From Heterocephalus glaber (lineage: Eukaryota; Chordata; Mammalia; Rodentia; Bathyergidae), in NCBI RefSeq assembly GCF_000247695.1, contig NW_004624733.1, positions 3,938,991-4,002,990 of the forward strand: a stretch of 64,000 nucleotides of DNA. The letters run 5' to 3'. Shown here piece by piece: positions 45,667 through 56,512 of the stretch. Made by a program: the position numbers and the translations under genes. A model generated the notes under the pieces. The model was not told the origin of the DNA, did not search any database, and was given only the letters and a program-made list of their open reading frames with translations. Numbering within the stretch: position 1 is the stretch's first letter; each line of letters opens with the position of its first letter.

Positions 45667-47454
45667 ATTAACAATGATGCATTAGTCTATACATTTTCTT
45701 TTTCTACACTCTGGATTTGTGCTTTTCATGTATTTAATGGACATCACTTATACAATTATATGAATCTGATATTTCTTTAAAATTATCATGCAAATATTTG
45801 AAGTTTTAAAAAGTAATTTAGGATAGGATTTATATAGAAATTGTTGAGATTATTCTGATTTTAAAGTTGAAGTAACTGAGATGTAGGAATTGGGAGATTT
45901 TTTTGGTCATGTGACATTTATATGGAAAAGGAATTATGAATAAAATCACAGTCTTTTCAGCAAGGCAGTGGCTTTTTCTTGTCTGTGAAAGCACTCTTGT
46001 TTAAGTAGAAGCTAAAGTCTTTGGTGTAGGTCTCATTCTATTTTGAAAGCTTGATATGAGTACTGTGTCAGCACTAAGTGACCAAAAGTGTTCAGTTCAT
46101 GATATCTTATGATAGTTTCATCTCCGAAGAATATAACTTCGTAAATGGGTAATGCAAAGAACATTTGGAATCTACTGGGATTTCCGGTTAATATTTGGCC
46201 CACTTTGTGTGGCTTCCATACTTATTTATCTTAAGAAGTAGTAACATCTTAGAAATCAGAGGGGATTTTTGATTCTTACATTTGTTGCATTTTGAATGTT
46301 TTCATTAGATTTTTCAGTCACCATTTCGAGACCAACAGGTGGTGATGGCATTAGATGAAGACTGCAGAGTTCTGCCACTGATAAAAGCTCTCCTGAGACC
46401 AAATGCAAATACTCTCACTTCAACAGGCAGAGTTCAATCTGCAATCCTGGTGTGTGGATTCTCCATCATAGATCAAGAATCACTAAATCTGTCTTTTGCT
46501 ATTACTCTGGGGAAGCCATCACTTGTCATTCTGCCCAGTAGACCATGTTGTAGTACCTGCTTTATATCATACCTCACTACAAAATATCCTCTGTAGTAGA
46601 ACATCAAGCAGCCATGTATTTTAATTTATTCCAATAGAGAAAAAGGTGATGTTATCCCTAAATTGAGCCAAACTTTAACTATGCCAATAAGGTACTGACC
46701 ATATGACATTTTCTCTTATCATATAAAGGCTGACAAGTCTACAGAAGGAGCTAAACTGAATAAACAACTATCTACTTTTCAATTTTGAATGACATTTCTT
46801 TGTTCCTTGAGAAGATAGATTAGAAGTTTATCTTCTCTAAGGATAAACCTTCACCTATACTAGAATTTTACCAAAACAAAAATAAATTAGGTTTAAAAAA
46901 TTTGTTTATCTTGTAAAATCCTCACAAAATATGTTACTGGTTTTAAAAATTAGAGTGACACTCTAGCACTTCAATGAAGCAAACTTACATGAAATACCTA
47001 CACTTTTATATATGCTAGACCATTTAAAAGTTTTGATCATCCATTAAAAAGGATACTGTTTTTTCTGGTAACAAATGATAATCTTTAATTTAGGAATGTT
47101 TCAGTTATGTGCTAAAGGTCATTAGAGAGCTAAGGAATTACATTTAATTTGTAGCAAGCACTGTTCATTAACTTCCTCAAATCAACCCCCATTCTCCATC
47201 ATTTATTTCTTTTGATAAATTTCAGATTTCTCTTTTGCCTCTGAGGTTGCTAGTATGTGCCAAAGGAAAGTGATTTTATTTCTATCTCATAGGAAATTTT
47301 CATCTTTTAAGTCTATCCTGGTTACCCCACTCTCCTGTGTGTATTTATGTTAGTGTTGGGTGTAGGACATAAATTAGGTCAGTGTAGTATTACGGGAGAT
47401 CTGCTCAGGCAGGATTCGGAAATAATTTTTTACTCTTAGAAAAACACTCAAATC
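45667..47454. other. unassigned sequence, includes an 85-codon frame at 46339-46596
   Basis: About 1.8 kb without a recognised repeat. At 46310-46600 composition is more balanced than around it and an 85-codon ATG frame is open, preceded by a pyrimidine-rich AG (TTTTTCAG at about 46312). I recognise no domain and do not call a gene. Confidence 0.4.
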
Positions 47455-47683
47455 TATTTGTGACGACACAGGCCTGTAATCCCAGCACTCAGGAAGACTG
47501 AAGCAGGAGGATTGCAACTTGGAGTCCAGCCTGGGCTACTTGGCAACTGGGCAGTTTAGCAACTTAATAAGACCCTGTATCAAAATAAAAAAATAAAATT
47601 TAAAAAGCTGAGTAGAGGTTGGGGATGTAGCTGAGTGCAAAGGCCCTATGTTGAATGCCTTAGCACAACAACAACAACAAAAA
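47455..47683 (+). mobile_element. B1-dID dimeric SINE
   Basis: B1-like half (GGCCTGTAATCCCAGCACTC, GAAGACTGAAGCAGGAGGAT, ACCCTGTATCAAAATAA), an A-rich linker, then an internally deleted ID-like half (GAGGTTGGGGATGTAGCTGA, AGGCCCTATGTTGAATGCC), and an (AAC)n tail to about 47683. Confidence 0.85.
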
Positions 47684-49884
47684 CACCAGAGAGACTCGGA
47701 GAAATGTGTCCTTCTCGGCGGCTTCCAGAGTATGCTGTCGTTTCTGCCTGTGATAACAGCTGGGATAACAATTTTATATTATTCTTGGAGAGTGCCAGCT
47801 GAAGACAAATTATCTGAGGATAGAAGAGCAGAAGATAGAAAGTATGTAAGTCTCTAAGATCATCATTAAATTGTAGAACTGGCTAATCTTGGAGTCATTC
47901 CACTTTTTACTGTAAGAGAAAACTCATTCAACTTTATGGAAGCTCTCTGAGCCAAAGCCAAACATCCCAGCTGATACACAATCCAAGATGTCGGACTCAA
48001 AACCAGTCACATTATTAACAGAAACACTACAAGAGGTAACCTCCGTGAGTAATTATTTTTACAGAATAATTATAAGTCTCAATTAAAATTAACATCATCC
48101 TTTAAAATAGAGTTAACTAAATCAGTTGTTTATGTGGTTCTTCATTCTACTAAGTGACGTAGGTTTTTGGAACCCTGAAAAACAAAACCCGCATTAAAGT
48201 GCAGCAAAGAAATGAACTTCCAGAAAATCGCTGGTTTGACCACCTACCTTTTCCAGAACTTCTGGGCTTTTCAAAAAAGCCTTCAAATTCAGACTTTTTA
48301 AAAGTATAGTTAAAAAGTTTTGGTCACAAATTCATCTTTTATTTAAAAAATTTAATTATTTAATAAATAAAGAAATTAGTAAAATATGATGCCAGTATTA
48401 CACAAGCAAAGCAAGATGAACGAAAAAAATTTCAACTCCTGCAGACAGGATACTAACTTTAGCCAAGCTCACAAAGAAAACCTGACAAGATTTATAGAAA
48501 AACAAATCGAATGTTCATTGTACACTTTTTTCCTTTGCATTGGTTCCCTCATCATTCTGGTTGCATTCTGTCCCAGTCTGTTCTGTGCCTAAGGATTTAC
48601 ACATTCTGCTTGCTCACACCTGTATTGGCCCAGATAGTCATTTCCATAGTAAATACCAAGCATATTAGAGGTGCCTCTCCTTTTCAAAAAGTATAACTGC
48701 ACTTTGAATCTAAGTCTGAATCACATCCTTCAACTTTTTTCAAGTCAATTTTATTCTTTTCCGATGTCAAATTCATTCATTCATTTTAAGGTCATAAGCA
48801 AGTAAAACAAAAATATAATTATGGCCCATTTGGTTCTATAGTTAAAATTTTGTACTCTACACCTTAGAAGACTGCAGCTCATATTAGTTCTATTATTTCA
48901 TTGTATTTTATCTAATACAGTGTATGGTTTTCATACTACCTTTTCAAAAAGAAAAAAAAAAGACAGACCTGTTATTCCTGGGAAAATTCCTTATCATTGT
49001 AACCCCAGAAGAGACTGCACATCCTGTACAAGCAGCATGATTTCACACCTGTGAAGATGTTTAGTTTTGACAAATCACTACATCTATAGACTTTTCAATA
49101 TTTAACTCCCAGGAAAATAGTGATTCCTACAGAAAGTTTGCTTTGATGACTCTAAATGCTCTAGAATTGCCTTTAAATTTTTGAAACTGGAGAAAGCTTC
49201 TGGTAAGATTTGGAATTCGCCTAATACCTGATTGAAATGTCACAGGCTTACTCAGATCTTTAGGGAATAGCCAGAGCTTAACACTAAGTGAACTCAAGAA
49301 ATAGGTTCTAAATTTTATGATCCTTGTTTGACATATCTTACTGTGAAAACATGCTTGTAGGAAAGACTTTTTTCCCTTTTTAAAAACTTGTTATCTGTAG
49401 TTCTAAAAATGATAACATGATATATAGTCATTCTAGAATATTTGGAAAGTAGGAAAAGTCATGTCAGAATAATTCATAGCACTCAGAGGCAATTACTCTT
49501 CCTATTTTGGTATACTTTCCTTCAATGTTTTCATTTTTCCAAATTTTGTCTTACTTATTTAGGATCATTTTTTGTAATCATTTTTCTGTATCCTATTTTC
49601 CCATTTTAACATAATCAACTCTAGATTTTAGGTGTGAATTTTAAAACCAACCTGATTTTTAAGTGATTCTAATGAATAATACCCTTATTTTCTGACTGCC
49701 CAGAAGTCTTTAGGATTTTTTTAAATTTTGTGTTTGAAATTCAAAAGTTGGATTAGCATATATGTCATAGTAATTTTGCCTAGAATTCAAAAATACATCA
49801 AATTTATAGAAATTGTTCTCTTTGTTGTCTTGAGACCATTTTGTAAAGAGTTCTACTTCTTTCCTAATTGTTCTGTACTCCTCT
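47684..49884. other. unassigned sequence; possible ancient repeat near 49430-49620
   Basis: About 2.2 kb with no gene. At 49430-49620, GGTATACTTTCCTTCAATG and AGGATCATTTTTTGTAATC resemble a common ancient interspersed repeat, but I cannot place it firmly. Confidence 0.35.
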
Positions 49885-49894
49885 AGAAAATTTA

Positions 49895-49998
49895 TCTATT
49901 TATTTTATTTTATTTATTTATTTTTGGTTCCGGGGATCGAACTCGGGTCCTTGTGCTTGCACAGGCTGAGGCAAAACCACTGAGCTAAATCCCTGGCA
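49895..49998 (-). mobile_element. ID SINE (antisense) with (TTTA)n tail
   Basis: TTTTGGTTCCGGGGATCGAAC, TCCTTGTGCTTGCACAGG, ACTGAGCTAAATCCCTGGC. The tail is a TTTA/TTTAT run at 49895-49923. AGAAAATTTA flanks it (49885-49894 and 49999-50008) as a perfect target-site duplication. Confidence 0.93.
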
Positions 49999-50008
49999 AG
50001 AAAATTTA

Positions 50009-50963
50009 ATTCTTAAGTAGACTCTTAGTTGTTTTCCCTCTCAGAGATTTTTTTTCTTCTGAATAACTTCATAGAATTTATTTTTTGCCATTTGAGATAT
50101 TTTCAAGATTTTTGTTCAAAATATTTAAATTATGGGTGTTCTCTCTTACAGACCTGGTTTTATCTCATTTTCATGTATTACATGGAGTAATGAGAAAATA
50201 CTACTTAAAGGAATGTTTTCTAACAGACAAGGTGAAGCAAGTGTCCTCAGGCCCCTTCCACTCCTGTTGTGTCAATAACAAACTCTGGAAGAGTGTTTGC
50301 TCCTGTCCTTCATCTGCTTGCTTATCCAGTTGGGCAGTCCTCACCAGACAGGTAAGAATTATGGAGTACACTGCGAATCTCCCATTCTCCGGTCATCTCC
50401 TGGTGTGTGGCAGATGGTAGTCAATGAATCCAGATTGAAGTTGGAAGTTTCAGTGCTTAAATTTATAGTAAGTTTATGATTTCATGATCACACAATTGAT
50501 GAATATTGTATACAAAAAGAATTAAGGAAATGAGAAATGAGACAATGGTAGATAAGATATATCAACCAGTTTTGGAAGAATATATGATAGATAGTAAGTT
50601 GTAATGAAGCTAGCAGAAGAGGCTCAACTCTAAAATACAGCCATCAAAGGAAAGTGTGCACACATTCTCTCTTGGTGAGTCTCGATTCTGAAGTGTCTTA
50701 GGGCTCTTTCAACCCTTTGACATGGATTCTTTAAGAAAGTTAGCATCCCTGTCTCCTAGTCTCTCTGGGAAGACAGGAGTAGAACTTCCCTGGGTGCCTT
50801 TTAGCAAACTCAAGTGTCCTAATCACACTGAGCAGGCAGCTCCCAGTGTTCCCCGTTTCTGGTCCACTAGCTCATCCCAGGGCTTAGAAACCTTCCCAGC
50901 TTCTGTCTTAGAGGAGTTGAGCTAAGCCACCCCCTGATTGCAATAGTCATAAGTGAGGTGTGT
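50009..50963. other. unassigned sequence, partly GC-richer
   Basis: 50640-50940 is GC-richer than the surroundings and carries short frames (111 codons at 50085-50420, 67 at 50722-50925) without recognisable domains. No repeat family named. Confidence 0.4.
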
Positions 50964-50977
50964 TTCGTACCATTTAC

Positions 50978-51063
50978 TCCCCTCCTCCCCCCATACTGGG
51001 GATCTAACTCAGGACCTTGCCTTTGCCAGGCAGCAAGAGGGCCACTGAGCTAAGTCCCCAGCC
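50978..51063 (-). mobile_element. ID SINE (antisense) with target-site duplication
   Basis: CCCATACTGGGGATCTAACTC, AGGACCTTGCCTTTGCCAGG, ACTGAGCTAAGTCCCCAGCC. The tail is pyrimidine-rich (TCCCCTCCTCCCCC) instead of a T run, which is odd. Flanks TTCGTACCATTTAC (50964-50977) and TTCGAGCCATTTAC (51064-51077) are the target-site duplication with two mismatches. Confidence 0.92.
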
Positions 51064-51077
51064 TTCGAGCCATTTAC

Positions 51078-51999
51078 CTTTGCCCACTGTAGTTTTATTT
51101 TGGCAGCTCAAAGTCTTAGAGGAAAATCCTGCAGATAATGAAACCTGTGAGGTCATACGTGCTTCAATTCCATAGTGCAGGGAGGCTCTCAATGGCGACA
51201 CATACACGCATCTTTTCATGCATCTCTCTTTAAAAGAGATCAGCGACCAGGCTCACTACACTCTTAGGAACAGCTTCTGTTAGGAAAAAAAGGAAAGAAA
51301 AGCCTAAGAGAGCATTTAACAAACTGTGTGTTTTTGTGTGGCAGGGAAGGAGCAAGGGTGGGGAGGAAGTGGGGATAGAGAAATACATAGTAAAAGAAAG
51401 CAAGAGAGAATATTGTACAATAGTGTAAGTCAGAAAGATGAAAGATTTAGAATCTTATAATTTTTTACTTTTCTGGAAGAGAATAGGGCATAGATTAATT
51501 TCATAATGACTTAGTAGGCATGATAAAATTTCAAGGATTTGAAATAAAAGAAAAAATGTAGGGTGATAACTTTACAAAAGATGTAAGAAAAAAGGAGTAT
51601 TGCAAAGAGGGAATGCTTACACATGATTTCCCTCAAGATGAAAGAAATGAAAAATAAAACAAGAAAAATAGGAGAAAGCAAAACAGTTTAAAAATTTTAG
51701 AAGTTCCATTATATACAATAAATATAATTTTTTCAAGTAAAAGGAAGAGATTATGAAAGCCAATTTTTTTAAAAAAATTAATTTGTTATATCTAGCAGAG
51801 AGTATGTGAAATATTATTTCAAATTTATTAGCAATGTTGCTTAAGTATTCTATTTATATGAATTTTGAACTGTTATTCTACCAATTACTGAATTATGCTA
51901 ATAACCCCTTATAAAGGTTATTTTGTTGATATCTACTTAAAATAATATCAATTGCTTCTAATGTATTTTAAGCTATCTTAGTAGGTGCCTAGAAGTTGA
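51078..51999. other. unassigned sequence
   Basis: Purine-rich between about 51260 and 51700. No repeat or gene recognised. Confidence 0.4.
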
Positions 52000-53850
52000 G
52001 AAATATTGTTCCCTCTTAGTAAGTTTATTTTCTTATAAATGCAGTTAGTCTAGTTATAATTAATAATATATCTTAAAGTTTGTTTAATCTGATGATAGTA
52101 TAATTGCCTCAGCTTTATTTTGCTTAATATTTTTCTGGTATTTTCTTTCCCATTCTTTTTCTCTCCATCTTTTACCTGTTCTCATGCTTCATTGTTTGCT
52201 TTGTCAATAATTTAGCATTGAAATTACTTTTTTGGTCTAATAATCTCATTAAGAAACTCATAAAACATATTTGTACTTATTGTTCTAATGAGTATATATT
52301 TATATTTATTTCTAGATTTTATTGCTTTGTTTTATAACTCTTCTGCTTCTTCATGGATTTTTTTCTATTTTCTTCTCTGATTTTATATTCATAGGCAAAT
52401 ATAACAAGAGTTTTAAAATAATTATATGTTCCTTTCTAATCAAGGATATAAGATTTATGTCAATGCCGAACAAATTTCTTTGCACTTTGGATATTGTTGA
52501 TAATGATTTTTATTTTTACAATTTTCACCTCCAAGCATAGTAAATATTATTAGTGTTATTTTATACATCATATCAGCTTTGATATATTATTGACTATTTA
52601 CTATAGTTGTAATCCTTTCTTGGATTATTTCGTATTCCTCTTGATAGACATCTTCAGAAATTGTATTGCTAAGAGTCACTTTTGGATTTTTTAACCTTTT
52701 CTTGACTTTTTTGGTTGTTTTGCAAATAATAAATTAATAACTTTCTCTAGAGAAACTGACTACATTTTCCCACTGTTTTCTTTTGTTGCCATTAAGTGGT
52801 CTGATGTCAGACTAAACGGTATCTTTCTAGTTTCTTTTGTCAGACTAATTAATTGATATTCCTTTCTGTTGATCTTGCTGCCCAGTTTTTTTTAAATTCT
52901 GTGCTCTCTAGCTGTAATTCACACATATCTAAGTGTGTGTGTATATCTCTTATTTATATTGCTTATAGCTGGTTAGGTTCTCTGAATTTGGTAAGCCTTT
53001 ACTTAATTCTGGGAAATTCTCAGATGTTGTCCTTGGACACTGCTTCTCCTCTATTTTCTCCTCCCTTTTTCTAGAAACCAAGTTGTACAGTGGACCCTTG
53101 ACTTACGAACTCAATTCATTTGTGAGGGCTGATTGTAACCCAAGTTGGTCAATTAAAGGCTCAGTCTCCTCTACACAGCCTTCAAAGTCTCTCTCTGGTA
53201 CACAGGCAGATCTCAGGGTCCTTAGGGAGACACTGGCCCAGGATTTCTCAATAAACCCCACACAGGAAAAGATGTTGTAATGTTCTTTTCAGAACTCTTA
53301 AAGGTTAAATCTGTATTTGTGACCATCTGGAAGCACAAGTGGCCTTCATTTGGGTCATAACTCAAGACTTTGGTCATAAGTTAAAACTAAAATTCTGGTT
53401 GTAACCCAAGTTGTTCATATGTCAGGCCAGTCATAACTCGAGGGTCTACTGTATTTTAGACCTAATTTTTTTCTGTTTCTCAGCTTCTCTCAATCTTAAT
53501 TTGTTTATCTTTCTAGACTGTGTTCTGATTATTTTTATGATGTTAAAACACTCTTAATTTTTGTTTTTACCTTCTAAGTATTTTGAACATTTCTTTAAGA
53601 TATAATATTTAGTAACTTATCCATCTGAAATTGTTACTGGCTTTTTTCTTGTATAGATTCATGTTTATGGTGCCTGGCTTCATGGTATGTTATTATAAAC
53701 TGGATTATAGTTGTAGAATTAGAAAGTTTCTATGATACATTCTGCTGTGTTATTTTACTTTTTGGTAGGAATGCCATAACATCAACAACATATGATCCTT
53801 CTTATGTCCTTATCTTGAGACTTCCATGGTCATTGTAATCCTGTACACTA
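52000..53850 (-). mobile_element. old L1/HAL1-like sequence (antisense) with nested Tigger
   Basis: T-rich antisense L1 texture with landmarks such as TTGCCTCAGCTTTATTTTGC and GTAATCCTTTCTTGGATTATT on the left, and GACTGTGTTCTGATTATTTT to the right of the Tigger. Subfamily and ends are uncertain. Confidence 0.5.
53086..53453 (+). mobile_element. non-autonomous Tigger-type transposon, 364 bp, with TA duplication
   Basis: The termini are inverted: CAGTGGACCCTTGACTTACG (from 53088) and, at the right, the reverse complement of CAGTAGACCCTCGAGTTATG (to 53451). TA at 53086-53087 and 53452-53453 is the target-site duplication. There is no transposase; a 65-codon frame inside is incidental. It lies within antisense L1-like DNA. 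Confidence 0.92.
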
Positions 53851-54389
53851 GAATCCTAATTGTGTGAAGATATGCTTTCAAAATCAGCAGCTGTGGGTCT
53901 TTGTGGTTGTTGTTTTGTTGTTGTTTCCTTTTCTTTCAAACTTTGAGTGGAGATTACTTTTGTTCCCAGGATACCTTCATCAAAGGAAAGTCTCTGAGGC
54001 AGCAGGGTTTATGACAGTGGAGCCCTGCAGACGCCCTCTAGGACAGGTGCAGCTGACCTTCGCTTTATCTCTCAGTTGTAGGGTGGAGTGCACAAGTGAA
54101 TGAAAAAAGAACCAAGCTATATTATGTACATGCACCAACTCCAAGCCATGAATGTTAATCATTATGTACTGCAAACATATGCTGATAAAAAATTTTAAAA
54201 AATTTAAAGTTCCACAAAACTGTAAATACAAATATAAACAAAAATATGCCAAAATAGTAATGATCACTTAATCGGAGTAGTAGCTTAGGTATTTTTTTCC
54301 TGAAGAAATTTTATAATAAAAAATTCAGGAAACATGCTTTTACAAACTGTTCTTTAACAATTATTGAATTCTTGCTCAGAAGGAACAGA
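53851..54389. other. unassigned sequence
   Basis: Contains a GC-richer stretch at 53980-54090 and a remnant at 54120-54200 with an A-rich end resembling an L1 3' end (ATTATGTACTGCAAACATA). Overlapping short frames only. Confidence 0.4.
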
Positions 54390-54430
54390 GAGGGAGAGAG
54401 AGAAAGAGAGAAAGAGAGAGAGAGAGAGAG
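54390..54430. repeat. (GA)n-rich tract
   Basis: GAGA with some GAAA units. Confidence 0.93.
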
Positions 54431-54810
54431 GCAGGTTGGTTGGTTTCCTGACTCTTCAGGGGCCCCTGTGTGGATTTGAAGGGAGATACTTGTTATTTTC
54501 TCCCAATATTTCTTAGTTTTGTGCAATGGGAGGTTTTTCCCAGAGTATTTACTGTGCTATTTAATTACAAATAAAAACCAGTATAATTATTCTAATACAT
54601 TTAAGAATTTGCAAAGACTTGAGCATTGAAATATGTTACAAAGAGAAACAGTCGAACAAGTTAAATTTCTTCTTTTAGACCTCTTTTTAGGGTTGTTTTC
54701 TAAACATTTTCTTCTGTCCTGTGCACTGCACGTGACATCTTTAAGAAGATAAACATTATTTAAATAACTTTAGAGTTTATAAAATAAAGTGAATGCCTCT
54801 AGTTTTGTCG

Positions 54811-55036
54811 GAGGGAAAGGGGAAAGGAAAGAATGGAAAGGAAAAATTATGAGAAAAGAAAAAAATGGAAATGAAGTCTATGTAAATAGGGAAGGGTGGA
54901 GGGGCAAAAGGCACACAGGTAATGGGGAAAAAATAAGAACCAAGATACATCATGTACAGGTACAAGCACCCAATGATAAATGTAAACGTATTATATACCT
55001 AAAATGTACCAATAAAAGAATTTAAGCAAAAAAAAG
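54811..55036 (+). mobile_element. L1 3' end fragment (sense)
   Basis: Polypurine tract (54811-54870), AACCAAGATACATCATGTAC, CCAATGATAAATGT, ACCTAAAATGTACCAATAAA and an A-rich end. This is the sense version of the ends at 31152 and 45037. Confidence 0.85.
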
Positions 55037-55043
55037 GTAAACT

Positions 55044-55222
55044 GAAGCCGGTTATGGTGGTGCACATCCATAATCCCAACTCTCTGGGAAGCTGAGGCAG
55101 GAAGATTACATGTTTGAACCCTGCTTAGGCAATTTAATGGAACAGTATCTCAAAATAAAAATTAGTAACAGGGTTGGGAAGGTGGAATGAGAAAGGCCCT
55201 GGATTCAATTTCCAGTACTGAC
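55044..55222 (+). mobile_element. B1-dID dimeric SINE
   Basis: AGCCGGTTATGGTGGTGCAC, GCTGAGGCAGGAAGATTAC, CAGTATCTCAAAATAAAA, then a shortened ID-like half (GGGTTGGGAAGGTGG, AAAGGCCCTGGATTCAATTT, CCAGTACTGACTG). It follows the L1 end by 8 bases and is followed by a (TGAC)n microsatellite. Confidence 0.85.
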
Positions 55223-55226
55223 TGGG

Positions 55227-55283
55227 ATTGACTGACTGACTGACTGACTGACTGACTGACTGACTGACTGACTGAATGACTGA
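55227..55283. repeat. (TGAC)n microsatellite
   Basis: About 12 tetranucleotide units seeded at the SINE end. On the minus strand it gives a VSQS peptide run, not a protein. Confidence 0.97.
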
Positions 55284-55414
55284 ATAATGAATAAAATGAA
55301 AATAAATTGAGCAAAAATCTGCATGGATTTTGATTTCAAAGATAATAAAATACCTGAAGATAACCACAAAGGAGAGAATAAGATAAGATTATCTAACCCC
55401 AAAAGAAGAAAAAT
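55284..55414. other. unassigned sequence
   Basis: Nothing recognised. Confidence 0.4.
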
Positions 55415-55650
55415 TTTACATGTACAAATTTATATTTTTCATCATTATCTGAATAATACCATGTAACAACTATTTTTATAGCAGTTTGATTACACTAGAT
55501 ACTATAATCTAGAAATGATTTAAAGTATATGAGAATATGTCTATAGATTATTTGCAAATACTGGATCATTTTATGTAAGAAACTTGAGTACCTGAAGATT
55601 TGTGTAAATGCTGGGGGTCTTAGAACTAATCCCCATGGTGGAGGATGAAT
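55415..55650 (+). mobile_element. Tigger-type DNA transposon, family B copy 2 (partial)
   Basis: Shares ordered landmarks with 24797-25122: TACCATGTAACAACTATTTT, ATAGCAGTTTGATTACAC, AATCTAGAAATGATTTAAAG, TATTTGCAAATACTGG, GAAACTTGAGTACCTGAAG and AACTAATCCCCATGG. The left terminus is missing. Confidence 0.8.
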
Positions 55651-56452
55651 GCACAAGTTAGTACGGAAAGAAAGAAAGAAGGAAAGAAGACAGGGAAAAA
55701 GAAGCTGATAGTGTTTCTCTCCCCTTCTCCCCTTCCTTTTTTTTCTTCCTTCTCCCTTCTTTTTAAGATGAATAGTATTTCTCCAGGAAGTAACAGGAAA
55801 CAAATATAATGGAGGATTGAACGAAGCAAAACTGGACATGCTTCTAATCACTGAAAAGTTTTAAAAATTTTTCCCCAAACCTTATTTTAATTAGTCTCCC
55901 ACTGTGTCACTTTCTTCAAATTTCCCTGAACTTATGCCCTTTGTATGAAACTTTGGACTTCCTTCTGTCAAGATCCTGAATATATTTTTGTGTTTCTGGG
56001 ATTTGAGTATGGCCATTTGATTTGCTTTTCCAGCATAATATATGGAAGAAATTCAACCAGAGCATTTTTAGTATGAGCAGTTATTTATACAAAAACCTTT
56101 CCTTCTGCCATCAAAATGACAGGTATGAGAATTTTCTTGCAGAGAATTCTGAGGGAAGGTGAGCAAACATTTTGGGACTTTAATATGAGGGAACCAATTG
56201 AAATTCAACGAGTCAGCAAGATGGTTAGGCCAAATTAAACCAGTTTTGGAAATGATAATAGACTAGTCAATTTTGTGGATTAGTAGCCATTATTTAGGTA
56301 ATCTGAATATTAAATAACTATTTATTTGTTTATGTTTAGGAAAAAGCCAAGCTCATGGTGAGCAGATTAATGTGAAGTCTCAATTACTCATAAATATTTT
56401 TACTTAGAAGACAGTTATTAGACTACCTATTCCTGTTCTCTTCTATTTGTGC
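55651..56452. other. unassigned sequence with GAAA/CTTCC tracts
   Basis: Purine- then pyrimidine-rich simple stretches at 55665-55760 explain the lysine- or serine/phenylalanine-rich short frames. No repeat family or gene named. Confidence 0.4.
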
Positions 56453-56512
56453 AGATTTTTCTTTACTAGATAATCTTTACTAGATTTCTTTACCAGATTT
56501 TTCTTTAGTAGA
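56453..56512 (+). repeat. degenerate short tandem repeat
   Basis: AGATTTTTCTTTACTAGAT and AGATTTTTCTTTAGTAGAT (one mismatch) flank a shorter variant copy. Confidence 0.85.

Noticed and set aside
7551..55283. Repeated short units considered as a CRISPR array or satellite
   Set aside because: All are simple di-, tri- or tetranucleotide runs or SINE tails; there are no regularly spaced repeats with unique spacers, and the sequence is vertebrate nuclear DNA.
55205..55402. SQSVSQSV-repeat peptide
   Set aside because: Translation of the (TGAC)n microsatellite.
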